A DNA stretch of 64,000 nt from Bacteroides sp. CAG:545 (GTDB lineage: Bacteria; Bacteroidota; Bacteroidia; Bacteroidales; UBA932), in the NCBI GenBank assembly GCA_000432515.1, contig HF996057.1, positions 16,718 to 80,717 on the forward strand, in the 5' to 3' direction. The notes beneath the pieces are model-generated. The model ran no database searches. It was not told the origin of the DNA and worked only from the letters and a program-made list of their open reading frames with translations. This document shows, piece by piece, positions 52,863-62,443 of the stretch; positions within the stretch are counted from its first letter, which is position 1; every line of letters starts with the position of its first letter. The position numbers and the translations under genes are program-made.

Positions 52863-54257
52863 ATGAAGAACAAGTATATCGATTTGGTCGGTCAGACCTT
52901 CGATTTCCCACAGGATGAATTCAGGGTGGAAGATGGAACCCTGTACGTAAATGACATCAATATGATGGATATCATAAAGGAATATGGTACTCCACTGAAA
53001 ATCACGTATCTGCCGAAGATTTCAAGTCAGATACAGCGGGCCAAACGTATGTTCCGCAATGCGATGTCCAAGGTCAGTTATGATGGAGAATATCATTACT
53101 GCTATTGTACGAAGAGTTCACAGTTTGAATTCGTCCTTGAGGAGGTTCTCAAGAACAATGTCCACATAGAAACCTCATCTGCCTATGATCTGAATCTTAT
53201 CCAGAGCCTGAAAGACAAAGGCTTGGTGGACAAGGACCTGATCATAATCTGCAATGGCTTCAAGAAGCCTCAGTACGTCAGGAATATGGCCAATTTCCTG
53301 AATGAGGGCTGGCACAACCTCATACCTGTTCTGGACAACAAGAATGAACTCGAAGACCTGGACGATATCGTGGAAGTTCCTACGAATCTCGGTATCCGTA
53401 TCGCTGCCGAGGAGGAACCGTCATTTGACTTCTATACATCCCGTCTCGGAATCCGCTACAGCGACATCATTCCTTTCTATAAGAACGGTATCAGCAAGAA
53501 CCCTAAGTTCAAGCTCAAGATGCTTCATTTCTTTATCAATACCGGTATCCGTGATACCTCTTATTATTGGAATGAACTTTCACGCTGCCTGAACCTTTAT
53601 TGCGATTTGAGGCAGATCTGTCCTGACCTCGATTCATTGAATATAGGTGGCGGACTTCCTATAAAGACCTCATTGACATGGGATTACGATTATAAATATA
53701 TGATCGAGGAGATTGTCAATCAGATCAAGACCGTATGCGAAGCGCACGGCGTTCCTGTACCTGACATCTATACTGAGTTCGGAAACTTCACTGTCGGCGA
53801 ATCCGGTGCCACCATTTTCAAGGTGCTGGACGTGAAACAGCAGAACGACAGGGAGTGCTGGTATATGATTGACAACTCGTTTATGACCACACTCCCTGAC
53901 ACTTGGGGTCTTAACCAGAGGTTCATCCTCCTGCCTATCAACAAGTGGAATGATGAATACCACAGGGTGTTCCTCGGCGGTCTTACTTGCGACAGCAAGG
54001 ATTATTACAATTCCGAGGCTCATGCCAATGCCATCTTCCTTCCGAATATCAGAAATCGCAGAGATCCTCTCTATATCGGATTTTTCCATACCGGTGCATA
54101 TCAGGAGGCGATTTCCGGTTATGGTGGAGTCAAGCATTGTCTCCAGCCGTCGCCGAAACATATTCTCATAGACAAGGACAAAGAAGGCAATGTTACCACC
54201 CGACTGTTCGCTCCGGAGCAGAGTTATGAGTCAATGCTGAAAATACTTGGTTACTAG
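52863..54257 (+). CDS. Arginine decarboxylase-like PLP enzyme (fold type III)
   Basis: The 464-residue enzyme has the alanine racemase-like barrel: YCYCTKSSQFEFVLEE (PLP Lys), HIETSSAYDL, LNIGGGLPI (Gly loop binding PLP phosphate) and YTEFGNFTVGESG, then the C-terminal beta domain. It is shorter than SpeA (about 630) because the SpeA insertion is absent. Decarboxylates arginine to agmatine for polyamine synthesis; ornithine, lysine or diaminopimelate specificity cannot be excluded from sequence alone. Confidence 0.82.
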   Translation: MKNKYIDLVGQTFDFPQDEFRVEDGTLYVNDINMMDIIKEYGTPLKITYLPKISSQIQRAKRMFRNAMSKVSYDGEYHYCYCTKSSQFEFVLEEVLKNNVHIETSSAYDLNLIQSLKDKGLVDKDLIIICNGFKKPQYVRNMANFLNEGWHNLIPVLDNKNELEDLDDIVEVPTNLGIRIAAEEEPSFDFYTSRLGIRYSDIIPFYKNGISKNPKFKLKMLHFFINTGIRDTSYYWNELSRCLNLYCDLRQICPDLDSLNIGGGLPIKTSLTWDYDYKYMIEEIVNQIKTVCEAHGVPVPDIYTEFGNFTVGESGATIFKVLDVKQQNDRECWYMIDNSFMTTLPDTWGLNQRFILLPINKWNDEYHRVFLGGLTCDSKDYYNSEAHANAIFLPNIRNRRDPLYIGFFHTGAYQEAISGYGGVKHCLQPSPKHILIDKDKEGNVTTRLFAPEQSYESMLKILGY

Positions 54258-54268
54258 TCATTTAAAAT

Positions 54269-55018
54269 ATGTCGATTTCGGCAAATGAAATAAAGAGAGT
54301 CCGTTCTCTCTCGGATAAGAAATTCCGGGACAGATACGGACTTTTTTGTGTTGAAGGCGAAAAGATGGTGGATGAGGCCCTACGGTCCGGTTTTGACGTG
54401 GAGACTGTTTACCGAAAAGATGAGATAGGAGAAGAACAGATGGGCCGAATCAGTTCGCTTTCTTCTCCGTCCCCGGTGCTTGCAGTCGTACGCAAGCCTC
54501 AGGATATCAACCTTTCATCAGACGCAGCTTTAAGTGGCGCTTTAGGTCAGTCTGGCCTGTATCTTGCCCTCGATTCCATCCGTGATCCGGGCAATCTCGG
54601 CACCATTCTCAGGGTAGCGGACTGGTTCGGAATCGATACTGTTTTTGCAGCGCCTGACACTGTAGATGTATTCAATCCTAAAGTGGTCCAGGCCACTATG
54701 GGCGCCATCTTCCGCGTGAAATTTCACTATGCTGAAATCCCTGCTCTCTGTCGAGCTGCCGTGTCAGCAGGAGGCAATGTATATGGAACCTTCCTGGACG
54801 GATCCGACATGTATGAGAAAGAGCTGAATCCGGGCAAGGACTCCCCTTCCGTAATCGTCATCGGCAATGAGTCCAATGGCATTTCGGACGAAGTCGCCGG
54901 CCTTGTTTCTGACAGGCTCTATATTCCTCCGTATCCGAAAAACGATACCGGCTCGGAATCGCTGAATGCAGCAGTCGCTACTGCAATCACGGTCGCCGAG
55001 TTCCGCAGAAGAATGTAA
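54269..55018 (+). CDS. TrmH/SpoU family RNA 2'-O-methyltransferase
   Basis: The 249-residue product has an N-terminal substrate-binding part (SLSDKKFRDRYGLFCVEGEK) and a SPOUT knot. Motif 1 is ALDSIRDPGNLGTILRVADW, motif 2 VIGNESNGISDEV and motif 3 IPPYPKNDTGSESLNAAVAT. It probably modifies rRNA (RlmB-like) or tRNA. It starts 11 nt after the decarboxylase. Confidence 0.92.
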   Translation: MSISANEIKRVRSLSDKKFRDRYGLFCVEGEKMVDEALRSGFDVETVYRKDEIGEEQMGRISSLSSPSPVLAVVRKPQDINLSSDAALSGALGQSGLYLALDSIRDPGNLGTILRVADWFGIDTVFAAPDTVDVFNPKVVQATMGAIFRVKFHYAEIPALCRAAVSAGGNVYGTFLDGSDMYEKELNPGKDSPSVIVIGNESNGISDEVAGLVSDRLYIPPYPKNDTGSESLNAAVATAITVAEFRRRM

Positions 55019-55032
55019 TCCCTGTTTTGTAT

Positions 55033-55890
55033 CTACTTGATTTTGAATCTGTAAATCTGACTGTCGCGAGGTTGCATCTTGACGTGCATCGCCATATAGA
55101 GCCATTTGCCTTTTATTGTCAGTCCTTCAGGCTCGTATTTCAGATTGTTCAGGTCAATGCTTTTCACCAGTTTCTTTTCCTTCATATCCGCGACGTGGAG
55201 GACTCTGTCGTGCGGAGGATAACCGTCTGCAAGGTAGGCATATCTGCCCTTCATGGTGCTTCCCTGGTAGATTCTGATACCTTTTACGGTAAACTCCTCT
55301 ATCACGTCTTTCTGAGTCAGATGCACTTCTCCGTTCTTGTCTGAATCCTCGAGCGTCGGGAGCCTGAACTTCTTGATGAGCTTGGACATGTCCCCGTTTG
55401 TACCGTATGTATAGATGAGTTTGTTCTTGCGGTCAATGAACCAGTCGTAGGCATTTTTGTATCCTTCACCGGAAAAGTACAGTTTCTGGACTATCTTGCC
55501 GCTTTTTATCGTGATATCCGTCACATAGCAGCAATGGTCGCCTTTGCACGCGGAAACATAGAGCAGCGGGAAATCGGTCCCTTTCTCCACACCGAAACAG
55601 GCATTGTTGCAATGCGAGACATTGTCCTTGAGCTTGAACGTGGATACGAACCTCTTCTCCTTTACATCGAAGACGATACACTGCCCCTTGTCGTGAAGCA
55701 CGAATCCGTATCTCCCCCATATGGCAAATCCCTGTGTGGCGCCTTTTACTTTCACATGCTCCGGGGTGATTTTTCCGAGGTCGCAGACAAATTCGGGCTT
55801 GAGTTCCGGGCCTTTGTATTCTTGTGAAAAGGAAGTGAGGCCGCACAATAATGCAGTCATGGCGGTCACCAGTCTTGTGAATATTCTCAT
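55033..55890 (-). CDS. Secreted protein of unknown function, probable beta-propeller
   Basis: The 285-residue product has a signal peptide (RLVTAMTALLCGLTSFSQ) and a repeating strand pattern with short turns, e.g. GYGFVLHDKGQ-type GQCIVFDVKEKRFVSTFKLK and KLIYTYGTNGDMSKLIKKF, which suggests blades. Cys pairs (SHCNNACF, CKGDHCC) could form disulfides. I recognise no named family. The start is ATG 55890, or 55908 if the longer N-region is used. It converges on the methyltransferase with a 14-nt gap. Confidence 0.7.
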   Translation of the reverse strand: MRIFTRLVTAMTALLCGLTSFSQEYKGPELKPEFVCDLGKITPEHVKVKGATQGFAIWGRYGFVLHDKGQCIVFDVKEKRFVSTFKLKDNVSHCNNACFGVEKGTDFPLLYVSACKGDHCCYVTDITIKSGKIVQKLYFSGEGYKNAYDWFIDRKNKLIYTYGTNGDMSKLIKKFRLPTLEDSDKNGEVHLTQKDVIEEFTVKGIRIYQGSTMKGRYAYLADGYPPHDRVLHVADMKEKKLVKSIDLNNLKYEPEGLTIKGKWLYMAMHVKMQPRDSQIYRFKIK

Positions 55891-55961
55891 AAGTGTATGT
55901 TTTTCCATAAATTTAGCGGAAATAAACCTAACCGCAAAATCATTATAAGAGATTTTTTGCG

Positions 55962-55969
55962 TATGTTTG
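55962..55969 (+). promoter_or_regulatory. -7 promoter box (TATGTTTG) for the PEP/pyruvate-binding protein
   Basis: TAnnTTTG match that would start transcription near 55976, only about 7 nt before the first ATG at 55983. Translation may therefore begin at 55989 or 55998, or the transcript is nearly leaderless. Confidence 0.45.
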
Positions 55970-55982
55970 GGGATGAAAACCA

Positions 55983-58970
55983 ATGATTATGCAAGTGATG
56001 CCAAGACCGGAAGATTTCAGAAACACACATTTCAGTTCTCTTATCAAGTTCAGAATCAAGAGAATCCTGATGATATGCAGCAATTATGATGCATTCATTA
56101 TGGAGGAGGACGGAAAAATCGAATCCCAGGTTTACAAGGAATATGTCGGACTGAACATGTCGAATCCGCCTACATTCGTGTGGGTGGAATCCGCTGCTGC
56201 AGCAAGACAAACTCTTGAGAATGAGCCGGATATCGATATGATAATCTGCATGTACAATGAGATTGACAAGGACATTTTCCCGTTGGCGGCCGATCTCAAG
56301 GCTGAAGGCAAGCAGATTCCGTTCGTGCTCCTGATGCATTATTCCAAGCAGATCAGAAAGAAAGTGATGTCGCAGACTGATTCAGGAGTGGATTTCGTAT
56401 TCAGCTGGCATGGAAACGCGGACCTTATCCTTGCAATCATCAAACTATTCGAGGACAAGCGGAATGCAGATTATGATATACTTGAAACTGGAGTCCAGGC
56501 CATCATGCTGGTAGAGGATTCCATCCGCTATTATTCTACGTATCTTCCTGAGTTGTATAAACTTATACTCAAGCAGAGCAACGAATTCCTGAAAGAGACA
56601 TTGAACGAAGACCAGCAGAAGAACCGTAAGCGTTCACGGCCGAAGATTCTGCTTGCCACCTGCTACGATGAGGCGTTCGCCACATACGAAAAATACCGCA
56701 ACCATTTCTTGGGCATCATTTCGGATGTGGGCATGGTAGTGCATAAGGGAGATCCTCCCAAGACGGAGAAACTTGATGCCGGTATAGACCTGGTGCACCA
56801 TATACGTCAGGACGACCCGATGATGCCGATTCTGTTACAATCTTCTCAGGTTAGCGTAGCGGATGTGGCAAAGCGACTTAATGTCGGTTTTCTAAAGAAG
56901 TACTCGAGGACACTCTTTCTTCAGCTTTCCGACTATATAAAAGAAGAATTCGGTTTCGGGGATTTCGTTTTCAGAGACGGAAAAGGTGTTGTTTACGGCC
57001 GTGCGGCAAATCTTCAGGAACTGGAGGAAGTCATCAAGCACGTTCCGGACAACATCCTCGTCAGCAACACTTCCAAGAACATGTTCTCCAAGTGGTTCTT
57101 TGCCAGAGGACTCTTCACATTGGCAAACAAATTCCGTCTTGAGCATCATGATGACGCGTCTGAGGCACGTGAATTCCTGATAAAAGAAGTCCAGGCCTAT
57201 CACAAGGCGATGGGGCGCGGCATAATTGCGGAATTCTCCAATGGCAATTACGACCGTTACATTTCATTTGCCCGGATGGGGGACGGATCGCTCGGAGGTA
57301 AGGCAAGAGGTCTCGCCTTTCTGAACAGGCTCATTGAAAAGCACTCATTGACAGACAGGTACGAAAACATAAGCATATCCATACCGAGAAGCATTGTCAT
57401 ATCCACTGAGTATTTTGACGAGTTCATATTGGAGAACGGACTTCAATATGTGATAGACTCGGAGCTTTCTGACGATGAGATCCTTTCTGAATTTGTGGCT
57501 TCCAGGCTGCCTGAGGGGCTGATTTCAGGCCTTAAGACTTATCTCAAGACCGTGGATACGCCACTTGCGGTGCGCTCAAGTTCCAAGTTGGAAGACAGTA
57601 ACTACCAGCCGTTCGCCGGAGTCTATTCCACCTATATGATTCCTCACGTGGATAATAAGGACATGATGCTGAGAATCTTGGACAAGGCTATCAAAAGTGT
57701 CTATGCATCAGTGTTTTACAATGGAAGCCGCACCTACATCCAGACGACCGGAAACCTTCAGAGCGAAGAGAAGATGGCCGTCGTCATCCAGAACATCTGC
57801 GGCTCTGAACATAACGGACTGTACTATCCTATGATTTCCGGAGTCGGCAGGAGTGTAAATTTCTACCCTATCGGCGGAGAGAGGATGGAAGACGGCATTG
57901 TCAATGTAGTGTTCGGCCTTGGCAAATCTGTTGTCGAAGGCGGAAAGACTCTGCGTTTCAGTCCTGAATTCCCTAAAAAGATACTCCAGCTTTCGCAGCC
58001 GTATCTTGCTATGCGGGACAGTCAGAAGATGATGTTTGCTTTGGACTTGAGGCCTGGCGCCTTCAAGATTTCAAGAAATGAAGGAGTTAACCTTGCACAT
58101 ATCCCTGTTACTGAGGTGATTCCGGACTATGCCAATTCAAATCTTGTATTCTCCACTTACAGTGCGGTGGACAGCAGGATTGTTCCTGGCGTGGAAGAAT
58201 CCGGGGCAAGAATCGTCTCTTTCGATGCGATTCTGAAATATGGAAAATATCCGCTTGCCAAGGCATTGTCGGAAATCATGGATATCTGTAGAAAAGAACT
58301 GTTGTGTGAGGTGGAGATAGAGTTCGCAGCAGATGTCGCTCCTTCAGGCAAACTCTCGCTCAAGTTTCTGCAAGTCAGGCCGATAAGTTCATATTCCGCT
58401 GAGCAGGAAGTGAATTTCGATGAGCTGAAGGCTTCATTGTGGACATTGTTCCTGGAGTCCGGAAAAGCGCTTGGAAACGGATTCGTCAATGATGTTTCGC
58501 ATATCGTCTATATAGCCCCGGACAAATTCAATTCATTGAGTACAAGAGAAATAGCTGCGGAACTCGCGGAAATAAACAATACTTTCAAATCCAGAAACGA
58601 AGGCTATATTCTCATCGGGCCGGGCAGATGGGGCTCTTCAGATCCGAACCTCGGCATTCCAGTCATCTGGAGTGACATATCGGAAGCGAAAATGATCGTC
58701 GAGTACAGTATGCCTGGCTTCCAGGTGGAACCGAGCCAGGGAACTCACTTCTTCCAGAACATCACCTCGTTGGGCGTCGGATATCTTTCGATTGACACCG
58801 TTGCTGGCGACGGGACCGTGGATTTTGATGCGTTAGGAGAACTGGACAGCGAGCAGGCAATGAAATATGCCGTCGTGCTCCATACAGAGGAACCCATAAC
58901 GGCATATATTGAACGTAATACGAACCGGGCTTTGGCAGGGATCCGCAAAAACGCCGATTTGCAACATTAA
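55983..58970 (+). CDS. PEP/pyruvate-binding domain protein with two receiver-like N-terminal domains
   Basis: A 995-residue cytoplasmic protein. Residues about 25-150 (RILMICSNYDAFIMEEDG) and about 205-320 (PKILLATCYDEAFATYEKY, PILLQSSQVSVADVAKRLN) look like receiver folds, the first degenerate. Residues about 430-800 match the N-terminal nucleotide-binding domain of PEP synthase/PPDK: GDGSLGGKARG, VRSSSKLEDSNYQPFAGVYS and a final LKFLQVRPIS. The last about 195 residues (ILIGPGRWGSSDPNLGIPV) occur in such proteins elsewhere. I see no phospho-His domain (no TSH loop) and no PEP barrel, so full PEP synthase activity is unlikely; a nucleotide-dependent regulatory role is inferred. Confidence 0.8.
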   Translation: MIMQVMPRPEDFRNTHFSSLIKFRIKRILMICSNYDAFIMEEDGKIESQVYKEYVGLNMSNPPTFVWVESAAAARQTLENEPDIDMIICMYNEIDKDIFPLAADLKAEGKQIPFVLLMHYSKQIRKKVMSQTDSGVDFVFSWHGNADLILAIIKLFEDKRNADYDILETGVQAIMLVEDSIRYYSTYLPELYKLILKQSNEFLKETLNEDQQKNRKRSRPKILLATCYDEAFATYEKYRNHFLGIISDVGMVVHKGDPPKTEKLDAGIDLVHHIRQDDPMMPILLQSSQVSVADVAKRLNVGFLKKYSRTLFLQLSDYIKEEFGFGDFVFRDGKGVVYGRAANLQELEEVIKHVPDNILVSNTSKNMFSKWFFARGLFTLANKFRLEHHDDASEAREFLIKEVQAYHKAMGRGIIAEFSNGNYDRYISFARMGDGSLGGKARGLAFLNRLIEKHSLTDRYENISISIPRSIVISTEYFDEFILENGLQYVIDSELSDDEILSEFVASRLPEGLISGLKTYLKTVDTPLAVRSSSKLEDSNYQPFAGVYSTYMIPHVDNKDMMLRILDKAIKSVYASVFYNGSRTYIQTTGNLQSEEKMAVVIQNICGSEHNGLYYPMISGVGRSVNFYPIGGERMEDGIVNVVFGLGKSVVEGGKTLRFSPEFPKKILQLSQPYLAMRDSQKMMFALDLRPGAFKISRNEGVNLAHIPVTEVIPDYANSNLVFSTYSAVDSRIVPGVEESGARIVSFDAILKYGKYPLAKALSEIMDICRKELLCEVEIEFAADVAPSGKLSLKFLQVRPISSYSAEQEVNFDELKASLWTLFLESGKALGNGFVNDVSHIVYIAPDKFNSLSTREIAAELAEINNTFKSRNEGYILIGPGRWGSSDPNLGIPVIWSDISEAKMIVEYSMPGFQVEPSQGTHFFQNITSLGVGYLSIDTVAGDGTVDFDALGELDSEQAMKYAVVLHTEEPITAYIERNTNRALAGIRKNADLQH

Positions 58971-58978
58971 AGCACTGG

Positions 58979-60607
58979 CTAACAGAGTTTTATAATCGCT
59001 CCGTTCATAGCATTGACATGAACACTGATTGGTGAATTGTGGTTCAATTCGCCTGTTTCAGGCATCTTCATCCAGTTGAAGGCGTGTTCCGGAATGGAAA
59101 TCTTCATGTCTGCATCCACTTTGGAGAAATTGCATACGATCAGTAGAGTTTCGTCCTCGTAGTCGCGCAGAAATGCGAAATGTCTGTCCTGATTGAACCC
59201 GTCAGAAGAGGAGTTGCAGTAACACAGGTCATATACGGTGCCTTTGCTGACAGCATCGTCTTCCGATGCGAACCGGAGCGCTTTCCGGTAGAATTCCAAT
59301 GTTTCCTGTTCGTCATGGCTCAATGCGCCAGTTTCTCCGTGTATATATCTGTAAAGTCTTGTCAATGAAGAAGGTGCCCACCAGTCGAAGATGCTGGTCC
59401 TGCCGTCTGTTCCGCTGAAGCCTTCATTGTCCATTCCTCTCTCTCCCACCTCTTCTCCCGCGTACAGCATAAACGGGGCAGTATTCAGAAAGAGTGAAGC
59501 GTAAAGCGCTGCGTAAGAATTCTTTACATAGCCTCCGAAGAAGTCGGACGCGAAGCGCTGTTCATCATGGTTTTCGAGGAAATTCAACATATAAGGCTGG
59601 AGTTCTCCGAGGGATTGCCAGTTCCAGGTAATCCGTTTCGCCGACTGCCAGTCTTCCACAGGAACACCGCTGTCATTGACATTCTTCTCCACTATCGCCC
59701 TGACGGTGTCATAAATGCCGGATTTGTCATACAGAAGGTCGAATCCGATGTCCCGTATATATTTGGAGTACAATGTCTTCTGATATACTTCCGCTATGAA
59801 GAGCAGGTTCGGCCTGTCTTTCTTGATTTTCTCTATCAGCCATTTGAAAAATGCAGGAGGAACGAGCTCCACCATATCGCAACGGAATCCGTCAACCCCC
59901 TGCTCTGCCCAGAAATTGACGATGTCATACATCTTCTCCCAGGTTTCAGTATGGAAATCGCAGTAGTTCAGTTTGATCGTGTCATACCAGTCATTTACGC
60001 CTGGTGATGCTGTATAGGTGTTGCCTGAAGCCATTGCCGGCATTTCCACATAAGTCTGGTTCTTGACCGGCAAGGTGAGCGGAATCTCCGGATAATAGAA
60101 GAAGTCATTGGTGTCTTTCCAATGTACAGACTTGTCGTCAGTTGCACCCAATGCGGCCATGCCTGTCGGGGCCGGGTGTTCAGCCGTAAACCTGCCGTAA
60201 TCCCTGGCTACGTGGTTCGGGACGAAGTCGATGATGACTTTCAGACCGGCTTCATGCGTACGTCTTACCAAATCCCGGAACTCGTCCATTCGCTTGTCCG
60301 GCTCATCTGCCAGATATGGATTCACGTCGTAATAGTCTGTGATGGAGTAAGGTGAACCGGCGCGTCCTTTTACCCAGTCGGCTGACGATGGTGTGCATCC
60401 GGCCTCATCTTCCGCCGTAGCGTGCCTGATGATGCCTGTGTACCAGACATAAGAGACACCAAGACTCCGAAGATACTCCAGAGAGATGGTGTCAATGCTG
60501 CTGAACTTTCCGCACCCGTTATCGTTCAATGTGCCGCTCTTTATGTTTTTGCCTTCGATGTTTCCCCAGAGTCGAGGAAGCATCTGATATATAATGAATT
60601 TGCCCAT
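58979..60607 (-). CDS. GH13 alpha-amylase family glycosidase, cytoplasmic
   Basis: The 542-residue enzyme has no signal peptide. Catalytic barrel motifs are KVIIDFVPNHVARD (region I), GVDGFRCDMVELVP (nucleophile Asp), LLFIAEVYQ (acid Glu) and FLENHDEQR (third Asp). A C-terminal beta domain follows. It acts on alpha-glucans or maltodextrins inside the cell; the precise activity (amylase, glucosidase, trehalose-related) cannot be read. The start ATG 60607 is preferred over the open frame to 60658. Confidence 0.9.
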   Translation of the reverse strand: MGKFIIYQMLPRLWGNIEGKNIKSGTLNDNGCGKFSSIDTISLEYLRSLGVSYVWYTGIIRHATAEDEAGCTPSSADWVKGRAGSPYSITDYYDVNPYLADEPDKRMDEFRDLVRRTHEAGLKVIIDFVPNHVARDYGRFTAEHPAPTGMAALGATDDKSVHWKDTNDFFYYPEIPLTLPVKNQTYVEMPAMASGNTYTASPGVNDWYDTIKLNYCDFHTETWEKMYDIVNFWAEQGVDGFRCDMVELVPPAFFKWLIEKIKKDRPNLLFIAEVYQKTLYSKYIRDIGFDLLYDKSGIYDTVRAIVEKNVNDSGVPVEDWQSAKRITWNWQSLGELQPYMLNFLENHDEQRFASDFFGGYVKNSYAALYASLFLNTAPFMLYAGEEVGERGMDNEGFSGTDGRTSIFDWWAPSSLTRLYRYIHGETGALSHDEQETLEFYRKALRFASEDDAVSKGTVYDLCYCNSSSDGFNQDRHFAFLRDYEDETLLIVCNFSKVDADMKISIPEHAFNWMKMPETGELNHNSPISVHVNAMNGAIIKLC

Positions 60608-60686
60608 ATATGCTATATGTTTTGCATTTTTAACGTTCAATGCCTTACATATATGCACATTTCATGCCCGAAACGATTCGGATTGT

Positions 60687-61727
60687 TCACATTATCAACA
60701 ATCCGAGGCGAAACATCGGGAGATACATGGCGATGAGGATAAAGGCTACTATGATGCCTATCGTCAAAATCATCATTGGCTCCACAACATTATTCAGTTG
60801 CCGGATTTCGTAATCCAGTTCCGCACTGATAGCTTCCGCCTGACTTCTAAGCATACAGTCCAGGCGGTTAGTCTCCTCGCCGACTTTCAGCAATGTCACA
60901 AGATTTCTGCCATATAAGTGCTCATATCGTCCAAGGCTTTCAGAAAAACTTCTTCCACGCTCTATTTCGGAACATATACGCTTGATTGAGCGTTCATAAG
61001 GACAGAACCCTATGACGGTCTCTATCATTGCCAATGACTTCAACATCGGGATGCCGGAGCTTGTCAGCAGGTAGCCTAGCTGACAGAACATGGTCTGATA
61101 ATACTTTCTGATGAGCAAGCCGCAATAAGGCATTGACAGCAAGACAGATGACACAATCATTCTATAACGGTCTGATTTGGCGAATACCTTTCCAATGTAT
61201 GCCGCAACACAGACCGCCGTTCCGATTCCAGTCCCGATATAGGGCAAAGCCTTCGACAGCTCTATCACAATCAATGTCATGACCGGGAGTTCTCCACCCA
61301 TACGCTCATATACACTCTGGAACATCGGCACCACCACCGCCAGCATGAATGTCAATACCGCCAGAGCAATACACAATGTTATCGCAGGATAACTCAATGC
61401 GCTGACCAGCATTCGCTTCTGATTTTCTTTCCTGGCATAATAGTCTGCAAGAAAATGCAATGCGTATGGCATGCGCCCTGTCTCCTCGCCAATTTTTACG
61501 ACACCATAGTCTAACGGAGAGAATGTCACAGACCTCTGCATTGCATGCCACAGAGATTGTCCGGACACAACATCATCGAACACTGATGACAGGATTTCAG
61601 TATCCTTCTTATCAGCCCCAGATATCGTCAGTCTGAAAGCGCGGCTGAAATCAAGGCCAGATTCCAAAAGCATCTCCAGCTGAGAGAATAGCGACTGCTT
61701 CTTTCTGTTATTCAGAATGTAGGCCAT
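60687..61727 (-). CDS. Type II secretion/type IV pilus inner-membrane protein, GspF/PilC family
   Basis: The 346-residue polytopic protein has two GspF domains. FSQLEMLLESGLDFSRAF and GVVKIGEETGRMPYALHFLA are in the first; CQLGYLLTSSGIPMLKSLAM and LLKVGEETNRLDCMLRSQAE in the second, each followed by membrane helices. GspF forms the inner-membrane platform that couples the motor ATPase to pseudopilus growth. It overlaps the upstream pseudopilin gene by 20 nt and is last in the visible operon. Confidence 0.92.
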   Translation of the reverse strand: MAYILNNRKKQSLFSQLEMLLESGLDFSRAFRLTISGADKKDTEILSSVFDDVVSGQSLWHAMQRSVTFSPLDYGVVKIGEETGRMPYALHFLADYYARKENQKRMLVSALSYPAITLCIALAVLTFMLAVVVPMFQSVYERMGGELPVMTLIVIELSKALPYIGTGIGTAVCVAAYIGKVFAKSDRYRMIVSSVLLSMPYCGLLIRKYYQTMFCQLGYLLTSSGIPMLKSLAMIETVIGFCPYERSIKRICSEIERGRSFSESLGRYEHLYGRNLVTLLKVGEETNRLDCMLRSQAEAISAELDYEIRQLNNVVEPMMILTIGIIVAFILIAMYLPMFRLGLLIM

Positions 61728-62133
61728 AAGAATAAACCTTTTTACGATACTTTACAATAAGGCTGTCCGCCATGCCAGCCCCAGAGAGGACAATCTCATA
61801 ACCCCTCATTCCGGGAAACAGTTCGGATGGCTTTCCGCCATTATGCCATAAGACCGCATCATTATTGAGCAGCAATGTGTCTTCAGCGTTGTCGCCTGTA
61901 AATAACAGTAGCCGGTTTCCATCGTATATGGCACTATCACATTTTCCAGACAACCGCATAATAACAGAATGGCTCCGTAGAGGTTCTCCCAACTGTTCAA
62001 TATCAGATACTCCGGCCAGCATCCTGCGGAACATTCCTATTCCCTCAAACACTGACAGAATGACTACACCGGAGATAATCATTGTAACAAGCGTTTCCAC
62101 GAGGGTGCTAGCTCTCATTCTATTACTCCACAT
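61708..62133 (-). CDS. Pseudopilin-like protein (GspJ/PulJ-type)
   Basis: The 141-residue (136 from the ATG at 62118) product has a prepilin signature, MRASTLVETLVTMIISGVVI: a short basic leader, cleavage after Ala instead of the usual Gly, and Glu at position 5 of the mature helix. The rest is a small beta domain. By size and position it probably is a minor pseudopilin at the tip of the assembly. Overlaps the genes on both sides. Confidence 0.75.
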   Translation of the reverse strand: MWSNRMRASTLVETLVTMIISGVVILSVFEGIGMFRRMLAGVSDIEQLGEPLRSHSVIMRLSGKCDSAIYDGNRLLLFTGDNAEDTLLLNNDAVLWHNGGKPSELFPGMRGYEIVLSGAGMADSLIVKYRKKVYSYGLHSE

Positions 62134-62443
62134 AATAATATTTTACTTTATGCCCATTCTTTAGCTGAGCTGTAACCGCGACATCATATAATCCAGGCCA
62201 CGATGCAGACTCGCTTTTTTCGATGATGACAATCCCCCCCCCATATCTGAATTCCTGTTTTGGTTTTATCATTTTTCTGGTGAGCGTGACCGAGTTCTCC
62301 ATATCCAGTTCAACTTGTACGAAATCCACTCCGGAATGATATGCCGATAATCGCGTCAATGCGGTTGTCGCAATCATGAAAATGATAAGGAACATTGTAG
62401 ATGCCACTATTGTCTCAACAAGTGCAGATGCCACAAGCTTCAT
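62123..62443 (-). CDS. Pseudopilin-like protein (GspI/GspH-type)
   Basis: The 106-residue product has the N-terminus MKLVASALVETIVASTMFLI, again a class III prepilin signal with Ala before the cleavage point and Glu5. A short beta domain follows. It starts inside the end of the GspC-like gene (ATGA overlap) and overlaps the next pseudopilin by 11 nt, showing tight co-translation. Confidence 0.75.
   Translation of the reverse strand: MKLVASALVETIVASTMFLIIFMIATTALTRLSAYHSGVDFVQVELDMENSVTLTRKMIKPKQEFRYGGGIVIIEKSESASWPGLYDVAVTAQLKNGHKVKYYYVE

Noticed and set aside
55974..56079. ATG at 55974 as start of the PEP/pyruvate-binding gene
   Set aside because: It is in a different frame from the conserved protein.
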